A program made the position numbers and the translations under genes. The notes below the pieces were generated by a model that saw only the letters and a list, made by a program, of their open reading frames with translations, was not told where the DNA came from and made no database searches. Below are positions 24,251 through 35,520 of a stretch of 64,000 bases of DNA, piece by piece (within the stretch, counting starts at the first letter, position 1; each line of letters begins with the position of its first letter). This stretch comes from Protopterus annectens (lineage: Eukaryota; Chordata; Ceratodontiformes; Protopteridae). The stretch is from NCBI RefSeq assembly GCF_019279795.1, contig NC_056743.1, forward strand, positions 924,129,436-924,193,435, given 5' to 3'.

Positions 24251-26059
24251 GTGAGTCCTTGGAGAAGGGGGTTGGTTTAGAACTCCCTTGCCTAGGGGGG
24301 GGGGGGCAGTGGACCACTGCCTGCATCTTTGTTGGCTATAGGACTGAAGCCTAGGGGTTCTGTCTCTCTTTCCCTTTATCTGGACTGGTTTGGTCTGTGA
24401 GGGAAAGGACCAGTGTTTTGTGGGGACGTTTTTGCTGAACCTGGGAGGTTGCATCTGTAACAAGTCCTTGACAGTTTGCATGGACTTGGCTTTGTCCTCC
24501 ATTTTCTTAATGACCTTCTCTGCTTTAGGCCCAAACAACTGGCCTTTATCCAAGGGAGAATTTAGCAGCTTAGATTTGACTTGGTCAGGCAAAGGCTGTT
24601 CCCTTAACCAGGCATACCTTCTGATTACTGAGTCTGTTACTGCAGCCCTGGTATAAGCTTGTAAGACATCAAAACCACAATGTAAGGAGTGTTTGGCTAC
24701 CTGAGAGCTAGACTGTATGAGGTCTGTTAATTCTCTGGTAGTGTTATTGTCATGAATGGAAGTTAACTTCTGTTTAATCAGTTCAAGGACATTTTGCTGA
24801 AATTGACAGTTTAATGCTCTTACAGCTAATGTGGCTGAAATGTATACCTTTTTCTCCATTCTGTCTAAAGCTCTGTTTTCTTTGTCAGTTGGAAAGGAAT
24901 TTCTAAATGAGCTTGCCCTAGTTCCTTTAGGGCCTTGAGTAATGACTTCAGGGTTTGCAGTAGGATTATTAAAAAGATATTTGTGGGTGTCTTGAACCCT
25001 GTAAGATCTGTCTGGTTTTCTGGGTGCTGGGGGAGAGAATCTGGTCAAAGGGCAGATTCTAGAAAAACATCCTCCACTACATCCAGGATAGGTGGAATGG
25101 CTAGAGGTTTATGCTGGGGCAGGTCAAGAACTCTCAATCTCTTCTTAGACTGAGGGTAATCTTGGGCCTCCTATTGAAAATGCTCTCTGAGGGAATTTAA
25201 GGTTTCCCCAAAGGAAGGTCTTCAGGTGGGGAGGTGGAAGGAATGGGGTCATCAGCATCAGAGTCCTCAAATGCTGCTAAGGGCTGGTACTCTATGTCTG
25301 ACTCTTCAAGGACAGAGTTTTCTAATTCCTGGTCAGAGAGGGCCTCAGGGGAGGCATCTTTCTTTTGGCTGGGGTGGGAGGATTCCCCTAATAAGAATCA
25401 TCAAGTCTTCTGCCATCTTGAGCAGTTGCTGCGACTGAGGAGCAAGCTGGCTGGGTGTAGGCTGGTGGCTGGGTCCTGGGGGGGCCATTTTGGGGGTTAG
25501 TCTTAGGCTTGGGCCTGGATGGGTCAATAGTCTTATACAAAGTGATTTTAACTGGCGGCGTTGTCGTCAGTCTCAGTCTGGCTTTGGTAGTCGGAAGAGT
25601 CTTGGCGAAAAGCTGGTGCCTACAAAGCAGCTTTGGACCCGACCGCGTGAGGAAGAGGCGACATACCAGTAGAGAGAGATGGATCTGGGAATGTACAAGA
25701 CTCCGAATGGGTCTTGGGAGAGACCTGCAACAGTTCCTCGGCTGGCATCAGTGGCTGCGAAGGCGCCTCACTGAGTTCATCTGTAGCCCTGAGTGGAAAA
25801 GTGCCACACTTTTGACTTGAGTTGTCAGAGGGCCTAATCTTTAGAGGCCTGTCTCTATCTTTTTCTTTCTTTTTTCTAGGAAAGTCTGTAGGTGGTTGAG
25901 AGACAGACGCCATTTTTTATATGGTTCTAGCTTTAAACAGGGAACAGAACCGACACCCAGGGATGTTGTGATCTGGGGCTAAACAAGTGACAGAGAATGG
26001 AAGTCTCGGTGTGGGATCTGCTTTCCGCAACTGAGACAATTGTTAACTTTCTCTGACAT
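24246..26059 (-). pseudogene. Gag-like ORF1 of DIRS B1
   Basis: Begins 'MSEKVNNCLSCGKQIPHR' at 26,059, identical in layout to B2, with a CxxC/H head. A middle part is rich in Ser, Pro and charged residues. The folded part contains 'RALDRMEKKVYISATLAVRA' near 24,860, 'YAWLREQPLPDQVKSKLLNS' near 24,610 and 'GQLFGPKAEKVIKKMEDKAK' near 24,540. The inferred natural end is a TGA at 24,246-24,248. A G-run of about a dozen bases at 24,296-24,306 is the likely site of the indel that shifts the end of gag into the RT frame. Confidence 0.7.
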
Positions 26060-26195
26060 CAGTTAAAAGCAAGAAAATGTTACCAAATGGGTTACTTAGC
26101 TTTAGACGGTTTTCCTCAAATGGCCAACCGATGTACTCATAAAACTGCTTCTGCTTCAGGCTACACAGCAAAAAAGACTGATGTAATGGTGTTGG

Positions 26196-26354
26196 CTGTC
26201 ACCCTTTATAGCCCTGATGACCTGACATCAGCCATACTCTCTGAACAGCTGAGGCAGGGGGGAAATCCTTTATTCTGGTATTCAGGCCGGCCGAGGGCTA
26301 CCCAGCAGGGATAACCCACAAGTGATGACTGCAACAATGAAACACAAAGAACAT
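26196..26354. repeat. Right inverted terminal repeat of DIRS B1
   Basis: 'ctgtcaccctttatagc' to '...gactgcaacaatgaaacacaaagaacat'; complement of 20,945-21,093. Confidence 0.8.
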
Positions 26355-27439
26355 CCTACAAGGAGAATCCAAGCAGGAAAGTATCCCTCAGGAAATCTTT
26401 GCAAACTCAAAGTGATTAATGTGAAAGAGTGCAACCCAGCCTGGTAAATAGAAAAGGCTGCTAAATGTACTCTGGTGGAGTAGTAACTCAGCTTGGAATA
26501 AAAACATATCTCAGAGAGTTAATCTGGGATCAGTGGAACAGATGCTGAGAAGGGGTCAATTCCTTTAAATCTGGTCAGTGTAGAGAAGAGAGTCCATTTA
26601 TCTTTGTACGTTTTTTTTTAGTATTCCACTTCTGAGAAGAAGAGGTAATCTGAGCAACTTGAAAACAGAACAAAAAAACTATTGGTAATGAGTTGAACTG
26701 GAGAAGCCATGTGGTAGGCCTGAGTAAGTGAATGGCTGGCTGGCTGTTGTGGATTTTATTAACATGTTAATTGAAGCATGTACTCACAGAAGGGAAAAGT
26801 ATTGCTGGTCCCTGTAGTAACACAGGTAGCTTGTAACCCTAGCTGTTGGGGGCTGGGTAGGCCTTACAAATACCCTCACTGCCAGGATGCAGCAAGGGTA
26901 CAAGCAGCCCTCATGCCAAGTATGATGGCCCCTATGGATGGCTTTCACCTCTCTAATATACAATGATAATTCCCTAGTAAAAGGGAATGGATAGGCAGAA
27001 TCCAGTTGGGGAGTGTTGCTAGGCACAGAAGCAAAAAGCATAGAAAAAAAATTCTGAATCACTGATTCCCAGGGCATCAACAAATATTGACATATCTTGT
27101 CCAGAGAACCAACTTCCCCAGGGATGTGATTTAACATCAGAATCTGAACAAATCAAACACACTCACTGATTCTCAGTATAAGGTGTAAACTGTGCCCTCT
27201 GTTTTTTGATAAAAGAAACCACTTTATGTTGTCAGAGTGGATAGCAATCATGCCCCGAGAAAGGGAGTCCTGAAAAGCAGAAAGAAAGAACTGCCCTCAT
27301 CTCTGTGATACTAATGTGCAGGGAGAAGGTGGAGGATGCCTAGACATCCTGAACCAACTATTCACTGCAATTGTTACTGTAGTCCACGCTATTAGGAGGT
27401 TTCATCCTCTTATAACTGGACAGCTTGTCAAAGCTTAAG

Positions 27440-27745
27440 CGTGCCTTCCATGTGCTTGAACTGGCAGGAGCTTAATCAAAGCATGAAAAGATTACGAGTT
27501 TTCTTGCCCCAGAAAGAGAAGCAATAGTGTCCCCACACCCACCCTAACTATATATACTAACTCCAGGTTCGCAGTACAGTGGGGAAAAGGGCATATACCT
27601 TTTACTTGCCTTACAGTACTCTACACAGTGCCAAATATACTAAGTTCAGTTAAGTGAAATGAGTTTTCAGTCATTTGTGTTTTCAGCGATGTGGTCAGGG
27701 TGAAATGAAATTCAGTGAAATAAGATTCAATGAAAAGGTAGACCT
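27440..27745. mobile_element. Probable relic of the small TIR DNA element family
   Basis: The core at 27,528-27,594 ('gtccccacaccca...ctaactatatata...gcagtacagtgggg') resembles the core of the other small elements (for example 60,620-60,690). The right edge '...aaggtagacctg' recalls the GGGTCTA end. The left end and target duplication could not be set. It fills the gap between DIRS D (to 27,400) and DIRS E (from 27,746). Confidence 0.45.
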
Positions 27746-28159
27746 GTTTCTGGACACTGTCCATTGGTGAGGTATTCCTCATGTAGATCTTTGTGCCTTC
27801 CCTCTAAACAGGCAGCTTCCTCTCTTCTGTTCTAGAGTGCCATGCCATCTAGCTTGGAAGACGGATGCCCTATTATTTTCATGGAAGGGAAGAGGTTTCT
27901 TTATGCTTTCCCTCTACTTCCACAAGTCCTGAAGAAGATTCAGCTGGACTCCCCAAAAATCTTGCTAGTGACTCCTTTTGAGTGCAGCAGTGCTGGTTCC
28001 CCCCTTTAATGCATCTGGACAGGGGCAACCATCACAAGTTACCTCACCAGATGGATCTCCTCAACAGGACAAGGGCTCTCTCATCCAGCCCAAGATGTCC
28101 ACTCTGCAACTGACACTGTGGATGATCGGGTTTTGATCCCTTTCCGGCACCTCTTTCTG

Positions 28160-29171
28160 ATGATGTGCTCCAGGTTTTACAGAAAGCAAGGAAACCCTCA
28201 ACCAGAAAAATCTGGTGTGTCCAAATGGAGAGGTTTTCTGTCTGGTGCTATAAACTAGGACCCTTTTTCAGTGGGGGTCCATTTGGTCCACTCTTATTTG
28301 TGCGAGTTGCTCCAGTCTGGCTTGGCCTATTCTTCCATGAAGACCCGTTTCTGACTGTCTGCATTTCATTCCTCCTTTGACTTCTTGTTTTTAGGTCAAA
28401 CAATTTCTTAAGGGTGTCCTGCATATTAGGCCTCCAAGAAAGCCTATTCTTCCTCCTTGGGACCTTAATTTTGTTTTGGAGAAGTTGACTCAGGCTCCTT
28501 TTGAGGCTGCAGATTGTTTCTTTGCAGCATTGTACCTGGAAGACTGTTTTGCTGCTGCTGGCTCTTACTTCTGCTTGGAGGGTTTCTGAGCTCCAAGCCC
28601 TTATTGTCATTCCTCTTTTTTTTGTGTTTTCACAGTGACAGGGTATCGCTTCATACTAATCCTTCTTTTATGCCCAAGTTGGTGAATGAGTTGTCCTTAA
28701 ATCAGTCAGTTCAACTCCCTTCCTTTTTTCCCTTTTCCTCAGTCTGCCACTGAGAGGGTCCTGAATACCTTGGATTGGTACAGACAGCTCAAGTCCTATT
28801 TGGATAAAACTAGGACTATTCATAAGTCTGATCAGCTTTTTGTTTCCTTTCATCCCAGATCTTTGGGTTTGGCTGTTTCAAAGCAAACCATCTCCTCCTG
28901 GATTTCATTTTGTTATTCTTTTCATGGCAAGTCTCTGTCTGCTTCTGTTACAGCTAATTCTTCTTGGGCTGTTGCCTCTTCTGATGCCTTCTTCAAGGGA
29001 TTGGACACAGCTTCCGTCCTTGAGGCTGCTACCTGGCCTTCAGTGCATACTTTTACTAAGCATTATAAGTTGGATATGGTTTCTAGGGCCAGAGCAGGTT
29101 TTACTGAAACCATTTTATGTGGGTTTGTTGAAGGATGTTCTCAGCCTTCCACCTCCTATTCTGTTTCTTGA
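28160..29171 (+). pseudogene. Tyrosine recombinase of DIRS E
   Basis: Fragments in order: 'VLQKARKPSTRKIWCVQMER' at 28,168; a small in-frame disruption near 28,250; 'VKQFLKGVLHIRPPRKP' near 28,400; 'WDLNFVLEKLTQAPFEAA' near 28,460; 'LALTSAWRVSELQAL' near 28,560; and 'SDQLFVSFHPRSLGLAVSKQ' near 28,825. The HxxR box has become 'NSSWAVASS' near 28,960, losing both His and Arg, while 'HTFTKHYKLDMVSRARAGF' near 29,050 keeps the Tyr. It is therefore catalytically dead as well as frameshifted. Confidence 0.75.
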
Positions 29172-29229
29172 ACTTTTTTTTTTTACTCTCCCCTTATATT
29201 TAGGATTACTGTAACAGCAATTTAGGAGG

Positions 29230-29595
29230 ACACAGTAGAGTTGTGTAAAAATCTTACCATAACAGCAGATTTCCTTCTTTTCACCATTTCAGTATTTGCT
29301 CCCTCCCTCCAACCCCCTCATTTCTTCTGCATTTTTTCCTTCTGGTTGTGCATGGACTCCTTTGTCCAATGACACTTGTTCTCTACTGGGGCAAGTCAGT
29401 TCTGGGTAGTTGCATCCATACATTCCTTTTATGCCGGAGCATAAATGTGACGTACAGTACACTCAAGATCGTTTAACTTAATGTACACTGGCTGAGCGTT
29501 GGGTTGCATAGGATGAGACATCCCCTTATTAAGGAATACTACAACAGTGAGGAGAAGGACATCTACTGTTATGGCATGATTTTACACAACTGTAC
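29230..29595. repeat. Internal complementary region and right end of DIRS E
   Basis: 'agagttgtgtaaaaatctta' near 29,240 is the inverted counterpart of the terminal '...gattttacacaactgtact' (29,575-29,595). The flanking 'ccataacagcagat' and 'atctactgttatgg' also pair. Confidence 0.7.
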
Positions 29596-31600
29596 TTTCA
29601 GCCAGATAAGCTAGTTCAAATGGAAAAAAAGAGTAATCTTTTCAAGAATAAAATTAAGATCACAAGGCGAAGTCACTTGTTTTCTTGGAGGGTGGATATA
29701 TAAGCCCACTTTCAAAAACTGCTTGACTTGCAGACAAATAGAAATGGGGGAGGATCCATGTGCAGACCAGCAAAAAATACATGACAAATGAACCTGGCAA
29801 AAGAGTAAGAAGGCCAGTGGACAGCAAGTCACACAAATAATCAAGAATCAGAGGCAGCTAGGCCTTAAAAGGGACCAGGTTCTTGGAAATGCACAAACTA
29901 AAACATCTTTCCCACTTGCACATTTAAGATTTCCTATTAGCAAATTTTTATGCCTCCTTCAACGCCTGCTGCACATCCTCAGGAAAAAAAAGTATTCATA
30001 AAGGATATCAAAATGCATTCATCCGGGCAGTCAACTGAAGAGTCTTTAGGATGGATGTATCAAACAACCCCCCTGTTTTGTGTGTGCTTAAATCCTGTCT
30101 ATGGGAAAACATGTTGTAATCCCCTTGGCCAGATTCAAAAGAAGGGAGAACCACTGTTGCCTGGGCCAGAAGAGAGTCACCAACATAATCTTTGGGGAGT
30201 TCTTCTGAACCTTTAGAAAAAACATGTATTTTAGTGCCAAGGGTAGAAAGACATATAGGAACTTTCCTGTCCATGGGATTGAGAAGGCATCTGTCTTTCA
30301 AGATTGCAAGGAATCATGAAGCAGAATATCTTTAGTAGTCTGTTCTGACAGAAAGGAAACAGATTTATTTGAGGTGTTTTCCACAGTGGGATCAATTCTC
30401 TGGAGACTCCAGAGTGACGTTTATGCTCATGATGGTCTTGCCCTGGTCCTGCTTAGCTTGTCTGCTATAATGTTTTGCTCTGATGGAATGGACCTGAGTT
30501 ATTACCTCTCTGGCTATCATAACAAGTCTGAAAAGGTACTCCCTATTTATGTACAATATCATTAATGTGTTGTCTATGACAACCTATAAAGGTCCTGGAG
30601 ACCTGAGACGATTTACGGCTTTCAATGCTTTTATTATTGCCATCATCTCACTGATATTTATGTGCTTTTGCCAGTTATATTTGTTCCAAGGACCTTGAAT
30701 TTCACATCTTTGGAAACCAATCCTCACACTAGGTCCTGAAGCATCTCTTGTGACAGACTGTAGAGGTGATGGACGGGAGAATGGGAGACCTGCATTCTAA
30801 GATAACTAGTCTACCCACCACAGAACCACAAAATGGGGCCCTGAAAAGACAGATAGTGTAAATACCAGATTTTCTCACGTGAAGTCTTGCCATGGGATTT
30901 ATAAGGATCACAGAAGCCATGTACACCAAATCCTGAGAAATGTCCTCGCAGATACTCGGCTTTGCTCAGAAAACCTCAGGAAGAACTTTAGAATATCTAT
31001 ACTTTGGTAGAAGGAAATGCTCCTTCCTGGGCAGAATTTTAACGACACTCCACAAAAAAAATCTGACAAAAAGGATAACATTGCATTTCTGTAAGTTCAC
31101 TTGAAAACCCAAAGTAGAATATTCTGATCAATTGCGAAGGACTCTTGATAACCGGAAAAAGATGCTGCAAACATAAGACTATTGCAAAATATGGAAAAAT
31201 ATCAATGCATTGAAGTTTGCAAGAAGAAATCACTGGAGTCAGACACTTTAAATACTCTTAGGGTACTGGCTGGTCCAATGGGTACAACAGAGAACAGATA
31301 ATGTGAGCCAGACTTTGAAAATCTTAAAATATGAAATGCTTGGCAATGGGAATGTAATGGTTAGGCATCTTCTAAGTCTAGCTTTATAACAAAAGCAAGA
31401 AAGGGGACAAGGGGAAAAGGGTCTGAAGGGATAACATTTTGAACTTTGAGGAAGATTGCTCCGGGACTTCCAAGATGACTGCACCCTGATCAACAGGTTG
31501 ATTTCAGCTCTCCTAGTGAGACAACAGACTCTATGAAAAAAAAGCACAACTAAAACTGTCAGTCTGGGTACAATTCATCACTGGCTAGTATTTATACTGT
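29596..31600 (-). mobile_element. DIRS element F, decayed minus-strand copy
   Basis: Right to left: RT palm fragments at 31,547-31,248; 'IDIFPYF' in place of the YxDD region near 31,205, with the following thumb to 31,040; 'LINPMARLHVRKSGIYTI' near 30,890, an RT/RNase H connection motif. The RNase H end is at 30,480-30,240, the linker with 'HKTGGLFDTSILKTLQLTA' near 30,060, and the recombinase N-terminal part at 29,990-29,600 ('VKQFLK', 'DLNFILEKITLFF'). It stops abruptly where E ends. The rest of its recombinase is not seen to the left of E. Many stops; an old copy. Confidence 0.6.
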
Positions 31601-31619
31601 CTGTACTCTAGCAAAGAAG

Positions 31620-31913
31620 AGATGTGGAGAACCTGACAGAAAATCATCCAGAAAAAGGAAAAGAGAAAATCCAGGCTGGGATTAATCATACAGGTGTTCA
31701 TCAAAATAGACCAGGGCAGATCATCATGAATGGAAACTTCTCTGGAGTCTCCAAAGAATTGATCCAACTGTGGAGAACACTTGAAATAGATCTGTTTGAC
31801 TCCTCTCAGAACTAAGGTAATTCGGCTTCATGATTTCTTGTAGGCCTTGAAAAGGAATGTCTTCTCATTCCCATGGACAGGAATTGCTTCTACATGACTT
31901 TCTATCCTTCAGG
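31620..31913 (+). mobile_element. DIRS RNase H fragment G, inverted relative to F
   Basis: The plus-strand translation 'KELIQLWRTLEIDLF' and 'LLIPMDRNCFYMTFYPSG' matches the RNase H end of F read on the minus strand (30,480-30,240). The nucleotide match is high (for example 'ggatcaattctttggagactccagag' against 30,390-30,415), so the two form an inverted repeat about 1.2 kb apart. Confidence 0.65.
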
Positions 31914-32049
31914 TTTGGTGCAGGAGATGATTTCCTGTAATTTGGTGAAAAATCAAATGCACTCAGTGGTGCTTAAAATAAATGAAACATTGAAGGAATA
32001 TAGCAACGCAAATAACAAAAGGCTGTAAAAATATAAGAAGCTTTAAATG
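31914..32049 (+). pseudogene. L1-b ORF1, first fragment
   Basis: Aligns with L1-a at about 445-580: 'aataaatgaaacattgaaggaatatagcaa' against 'cataaatgaaacattgaaggactatatcaa', continuing to 'aagctttaa'. It encodes part of the coiled coil. L1-a continues with 'ccattcaagtcaactgataaaact', and the matching continuation appears at 51,263. So this fragment and 51,263 onward are one L1, split by DIRS C. Confidence 0.7.
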
Positions 32050-32304
32050 ACAGTTATGTACTTGCCATAATACTGAATCCTTTCATTCCTGTCTGTCTGA
32101 TATGACAGAAGGGTGTTCGAGCTGCTTGTCTGATCTATGGAGGCAAAGTTAGTGTTCCAGCCTCAAGCTCCTAAAACTATCCCGCTCACAATGCACCTGT
32201 TCTCACTAAGTTGGCTTTCCCTCACATTGAGTTTGCTGTCTAAAATAGGATAAATCAACTTCTTCATAAATGTCAAACAGAAGAAGGTGGGACGAAAGAT
32301 GGGA

Positions 32305-32400
32305 GAGATGTTGTATCAGATGGACAGGAATGAAAGGATCCAACATTATTGTAAGTACATAACTTTCATGCCATTTTCATTCCATCCATCTGATCAAATT
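32305..32400. repeat. Internal complementary region of DIRS C
   Basis: 'tattgtaagtacataact' (near 32,347) is complementary to the left end; 'ttcatgccattttcattccatccatctgatc' that follows is complementary to the inferred right end near 51,235-51,262. Confidence 0.6.
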
Positions 32401-32449
32401 GATGAGTCGGGTGGTGTCTTGACAAAAGCCCCTTGAGAAAGGAGGCACA

Positions 32450-33989
32450 AAAGGAAGCCTAGATCCTGAAATGAAATCAAGTTTGTAGTGCTTAGAAAAG
32501 GTATGCAATGTTGATGAAGTCTGGCTAGGCTGTGTCACTAGTGGTCTAAGGAGAGACTCTCAAGAAGAATTTGCACAGACCATGCATTGCCAGCAAGTGA
32601 GAATCTGCTTGTGGAAAGAAACTGGTACTGGATCCAGAAACCAAGGTTGGTTCTTGAGCTGAGGCTACAGCACAGGGAACCAAACCTGTCTGGGCAAGAA
32701 TGAGGCAATGAGGGAGATTGTCACTTTGCCCTGAAAGTCCTTCTGTAAAAATATTGATATCAGGGAAGCTGTTGGGTAAGTATATCAGATCCCAGTAGGC
32801 CACTGCTTGACTTTAGCATCTCTTGGGGACTGGCCATCTTGGAGAGTCAAAGCGAAGTAGGTGCTGCACTTGGTGTTTGCTGGGGATGCAAAGAAATTGC
32901 AGCATGGATGGCTCCAACAGTTGAAGATTGTCCGAGTCATAACTGGATTAAGAGACCACTCAAGAGGCATGAGAATCATTCTGCTGAGCCTGTCCACAAG
33001 GCAGCTGGATTTCCCAAGAATATGCATTGTTACCAGGAAATGGTGCAAGTTCATTACCCATCACTTCAGTCTCATCACAACCCTGCACAAGGGAAAGGAC
33101 CTGGTTCCCCTCTGCTTGTTGATTTACTATGCAACAGTCATGCTGTTAGTCTGAATGGAAATCACACTGACAGGTTGAACATTTTACAGCTCTTGCAAAG
33201 CTAGAAGGACTACTTTCATTGCTAAGACACTGATGTAAAGATTAACCTCTTGAACACTCTAAGCACTTTCAACCACCCCCCCTGAAAATACCCCCCACCC
33301 CCAAGTAGAGGCATCCATGGTAACCACCATGGCTGGAGAAGGAAGAACAAAGGTTCTTTTTGCATGGACAAGTGGAGAAAAGGTCCACTAAAGTAGATGA
33401 GCCCTGCAAGTGTTTGTTAGAATGCTCCATTGGCTGAGGCTGTGAGTCAGCAGAGACCACGGATTCTATACTAACCACTGTAGTACTCATGTGATATTGA
33501 GCAAACTGAACCATTAGAATACAGGAATACATGAGACCCAGGACCTACAGGACCAAATAAGCCAGGGGTTTGTTGCACTACAGAAGATTTTGGATTGCCT
33601 TATGTAATACCAGTATCCTCTCGGGGGAAATTAAACCTCACAGTGAACCATGTCCAAATGGCAATTGATAAACTGGATGTTCTAAGCTGGACTTTGCTGT
33701 ATTCATTGTGATACCAAAAGACAGACAAATCTGGAGAATGTAATCCCTGGCCTTCAGTAGGATCCTACTATTGTGGCAGCCAGGAGCTAATCGTCCAGGT
33801 ATAGGAACATCTTGGGTTGCTTATAGGTTGGAGATGGGTTGCAACCAAAGTCATGCATTTTTTGATTACCAGGGGCTATGTTGAGTCTGAAAGGCATGAT
33901 TGGCTCCTACTCAGAAGTGGAGAAACCTATTGGACAGTGGAACAGTCTACACGTGTAAATAAACTGTATGAAGATCCACTGAGCACAAC
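32450..33989 (-). pseudogene. DIRS C pol, second part (RT end, RNase H, recombinase tail)
   Basis: Read leftward from the A3 insertion: 'FLYLDD' followed by a stop near 33,800; thumb remnants; 'VTMDASTWGWGVFSGG' near 33,290 (RNase H first Asp region); 'INKQRGTRSFPLC' near 33,115; 'HILGKSSCLVDRLSRMILMP' near 33,000; and 'CNFFASPANTKCSTYFALT' near 32,900. Then 'QPWFLDPVPVSFHKQ' and a short recombinase end. The recombinase N-terminal and core domains are missing, an internal deletion of several hundred codons' worth of sequence compared with A3. Confidence 0.65.
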
Positions 33990-34184
33990 TTTTAGTTATG
34001 TACTTACCATAACTTTAGATGTATGGGATCCATCTCGCCTACATTCTGTACAGATGGGACAGATGGGTTCGGAGCCGATCCTCGGCTCCGACTCGGCACG
34101 CTATACTATAGAACGAAGTCTCTTATTGGCTGAGCCTCCTCATATCCCAGGATGCCCCACTACTGCTTCCCCAGATCTTGTTTG
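33990..34184. repeat. Left inverted terminal repeat of DIRS A3
   Basis: Starts 'tttagttatgtacttacc'. From 34,016 to 34,184 it is the reverse complement of 40,105-40,274 with few mismatches. The outer roughly 26 bases occur only here and, inverted, in the internal complementary region. Confidence 0.85.
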
Positions 34185-34320
34185 TCCGCACACATGCACA
34201 CACACATAGACTGTTGTTATAAGATTGCCAGGTGTTTCAAGAGAGGAAAAAACAGTTGTATTCGGACCGTTCGGTCTCTTCTGGCCTCCAAGGCAGGGGG
34301 AAGGAGGGTGGGTTATTAGG

Positions 34321-34422
34321 AATGTAGGCAAGATGGATCCCATACATCTAAAGTTATGGTAAGTACATAATTAAAAGATGTAATGTGATCCTATCTCACC
34401 TACATTCTGTACAGATGGGACA
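34321..34422. repeat. Internal complementary region of DIRS A3
   Basis: 'ggatcccatacatctaaagttatggtaag' is complementary to the left end; 'agatgtaatgtgatcctat' and onward are complementary to the right end. The junction carries 'ataattaaaaga', slightly more than the two termini need. Confidence 0.8.
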
Positions 34423-34451
34423 GCATCCCTAGCACCTAATTCCTGGGTGGC

Positions 34452-35520
34452 TCATTGGAAAACGGTCCGGAGAACCGTGGAACCGAAGGAAGCTCGGCCC
34501 CTGGATGCCACATCCAATTTGTAGTGAGAAATAAAGGTATGAAGAGAAGACCACGTAGCAGCTGCACAGATGTCATTAATATAGAGCTTGGAATGAAAAG
34601 CTGCCGAAGTGGACATAGCCCTGGTAGAATGAGCTTTCACAGGAATTGTAAGCTCTTTATTTGAAATGTGATAAATATGACTGATACAGTCTCTGATCCA
34701 CTTGGCAATAGTGACTTTCGTGATGGCTTTGCCCAATTTATTGTCTGAAAAAGACACAAACAGTTGATCTGATTTTCGTGCTTGGTGTGTCCTATCCAAA
34801 TAGAAACATAATTGTCTGTGCACATCTAAGGTGTGAAATGTATACTCAGCTCTGTCTGTATACTTAGGGAAAAAAACTGGTAATTCCAGAGATTGTTGCA
34901 AGCAAAATTTAGAACAAACCTTTGGTATAAAGGATGGGTTTGGTCTTAGAGAAACTCTATCCTTGTGAAATATCAGGTATGGTGGATTGATGCATAAGGC
35001 TTGAAGTTCTGAAACTCGCCTGGCTGATGTGATAGCAACTAGAAGGGCAGTCTTCCAAGAAAGAAATTTCAAGTCACAGGTTGCTACCGGCTCAAAGGGG
35101 GGTGCGGTTAATGCGCCTAACACTATGTTAAGGTCCCACGGTGGTGCAGGATGCGATATAGGTGGCCTAAGAAGCCAAGCTCCTTTAATAAAGGCTTTGT
35201 ACAACTTATTGCTCATTAAAGGTGGTTCTACATTCTCATGAAAATTGGAAATAGCTGCCAATTGAACTTTGATGGTGGACACCGAACAACCCTGGTTGAA
35301 CAGGGAGGTTAAAAACTTCAGAACCTCTGACACAGAAGCTGTCATAGGGTCTAATCCTCGGAGTTGAGCCCAAATAGCAAACCTCTTCCATTTACTGCTA
35401 TACATCTTTTTTGTAGAAGACTTGTGGGCCGAGGACAAAATATGCATAACCTCAGGGTCGAAAGAATGGCTCCTAACTATGGTCGGAAGAGGAGTAGCCA
35501 AGCTGCTAGCTTCAATGAAT
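34452..35520 (-). CDS. Tyrosine recombinase of DIRS A3
   Basis: C-terminal third of a 945-codon open frame (37,289-34,452). The core-binding part starts 'SSTKKMYSSKWKRFAIWAQL' near 35,410; 'VSTIKVQLAAISNFH' near 35,260; 'PPWDLNIVLGALTAPPFEPV' near 35,130. Catalytic residues are all visible: Arg in 'AITSARRVSELQAL' near 35,020, HxxR in 'HSTRAMSTSAAF' near 34,620, and Tyr in 'FISHYKLDVASRGRASFGS' near 34,510. The domain is uninterrupted. The frame overlaps the RNase H end in a different frame, as in A1. How it is expressed (own start, or shift from RNase H) is not shown by the sequence. It would integrate the circular DNA form. Confidence 0.8.

Larger units (their letters stand above)
20903..26354 (-). 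mobile_element. DIRS element B1, about 5.45 kb
   Basis: A second DIRS family, shared with B2 (43,706-49,070) and distinct from A1/A3 in its ends and gag. Gag, RT-RNase H and recombinase are read right to left, with inverted terminal repeats and an internal complementary region. It splits the recombinase gene of D: D coding ends at 26,355 and resumes at 20,902. No target duplication is visible. Confidence 0.85.
13240..27400 (-). mobile_element. DIRS element D, old copy split by A1 and B1
   Basis: Four blocks of decayed DIRS pol read in correct order on the minus strand. RNase H and linker lie at 27,390-26,780 ('AIHSDN', 'HIPGEVGSLDK'). The recombinase N-terminal part lies at 26,640-26,355 ('KDKWTLFSTLTRFKGIDPF'). 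The core lies at 20,902-20,521 ('ALISARRISEMHVL', matching SARRVSELQAL of A3). The C-terminal part lies at 13,720-13,240 ('ETNLNQSTDFPF', 'ITITRWLSDC'). The gaps between blocks are exactly DIRS B1 and DIRS A1. No gag or 5' end is visible beyond 27,400. Stops and frameshifts throughout mark it as much older than its guests. Confidence 0.7.
27746..29595 (+). mobile_element. DIRS element E, 5'-truncated, plus strand
   Basis: Opposite in orientation to most DIRS here. The RNase H C-terminus is at 27,760-27,980 ('GIPHVDLCAF', 'LAWKTDALLFSW', 'FLYAFPLLPQVLKKI'). The recombinase follows to 29,170. The right end '...attttacacaactgtact' at 29,595 is intact, and an internal complementary region precedes it (about 29,230-29,300). 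Gag and RT are missing. Confidence 0.7.

Noticed and set aside
23822..25048. Gag-pol fusion protein in DIRS B1
   Set aside because: Compared with B2, the end of gag before the RT lead is out of frame because of a length change in the G-run at 24,296-24,306. The fusion looks like a private mutation.
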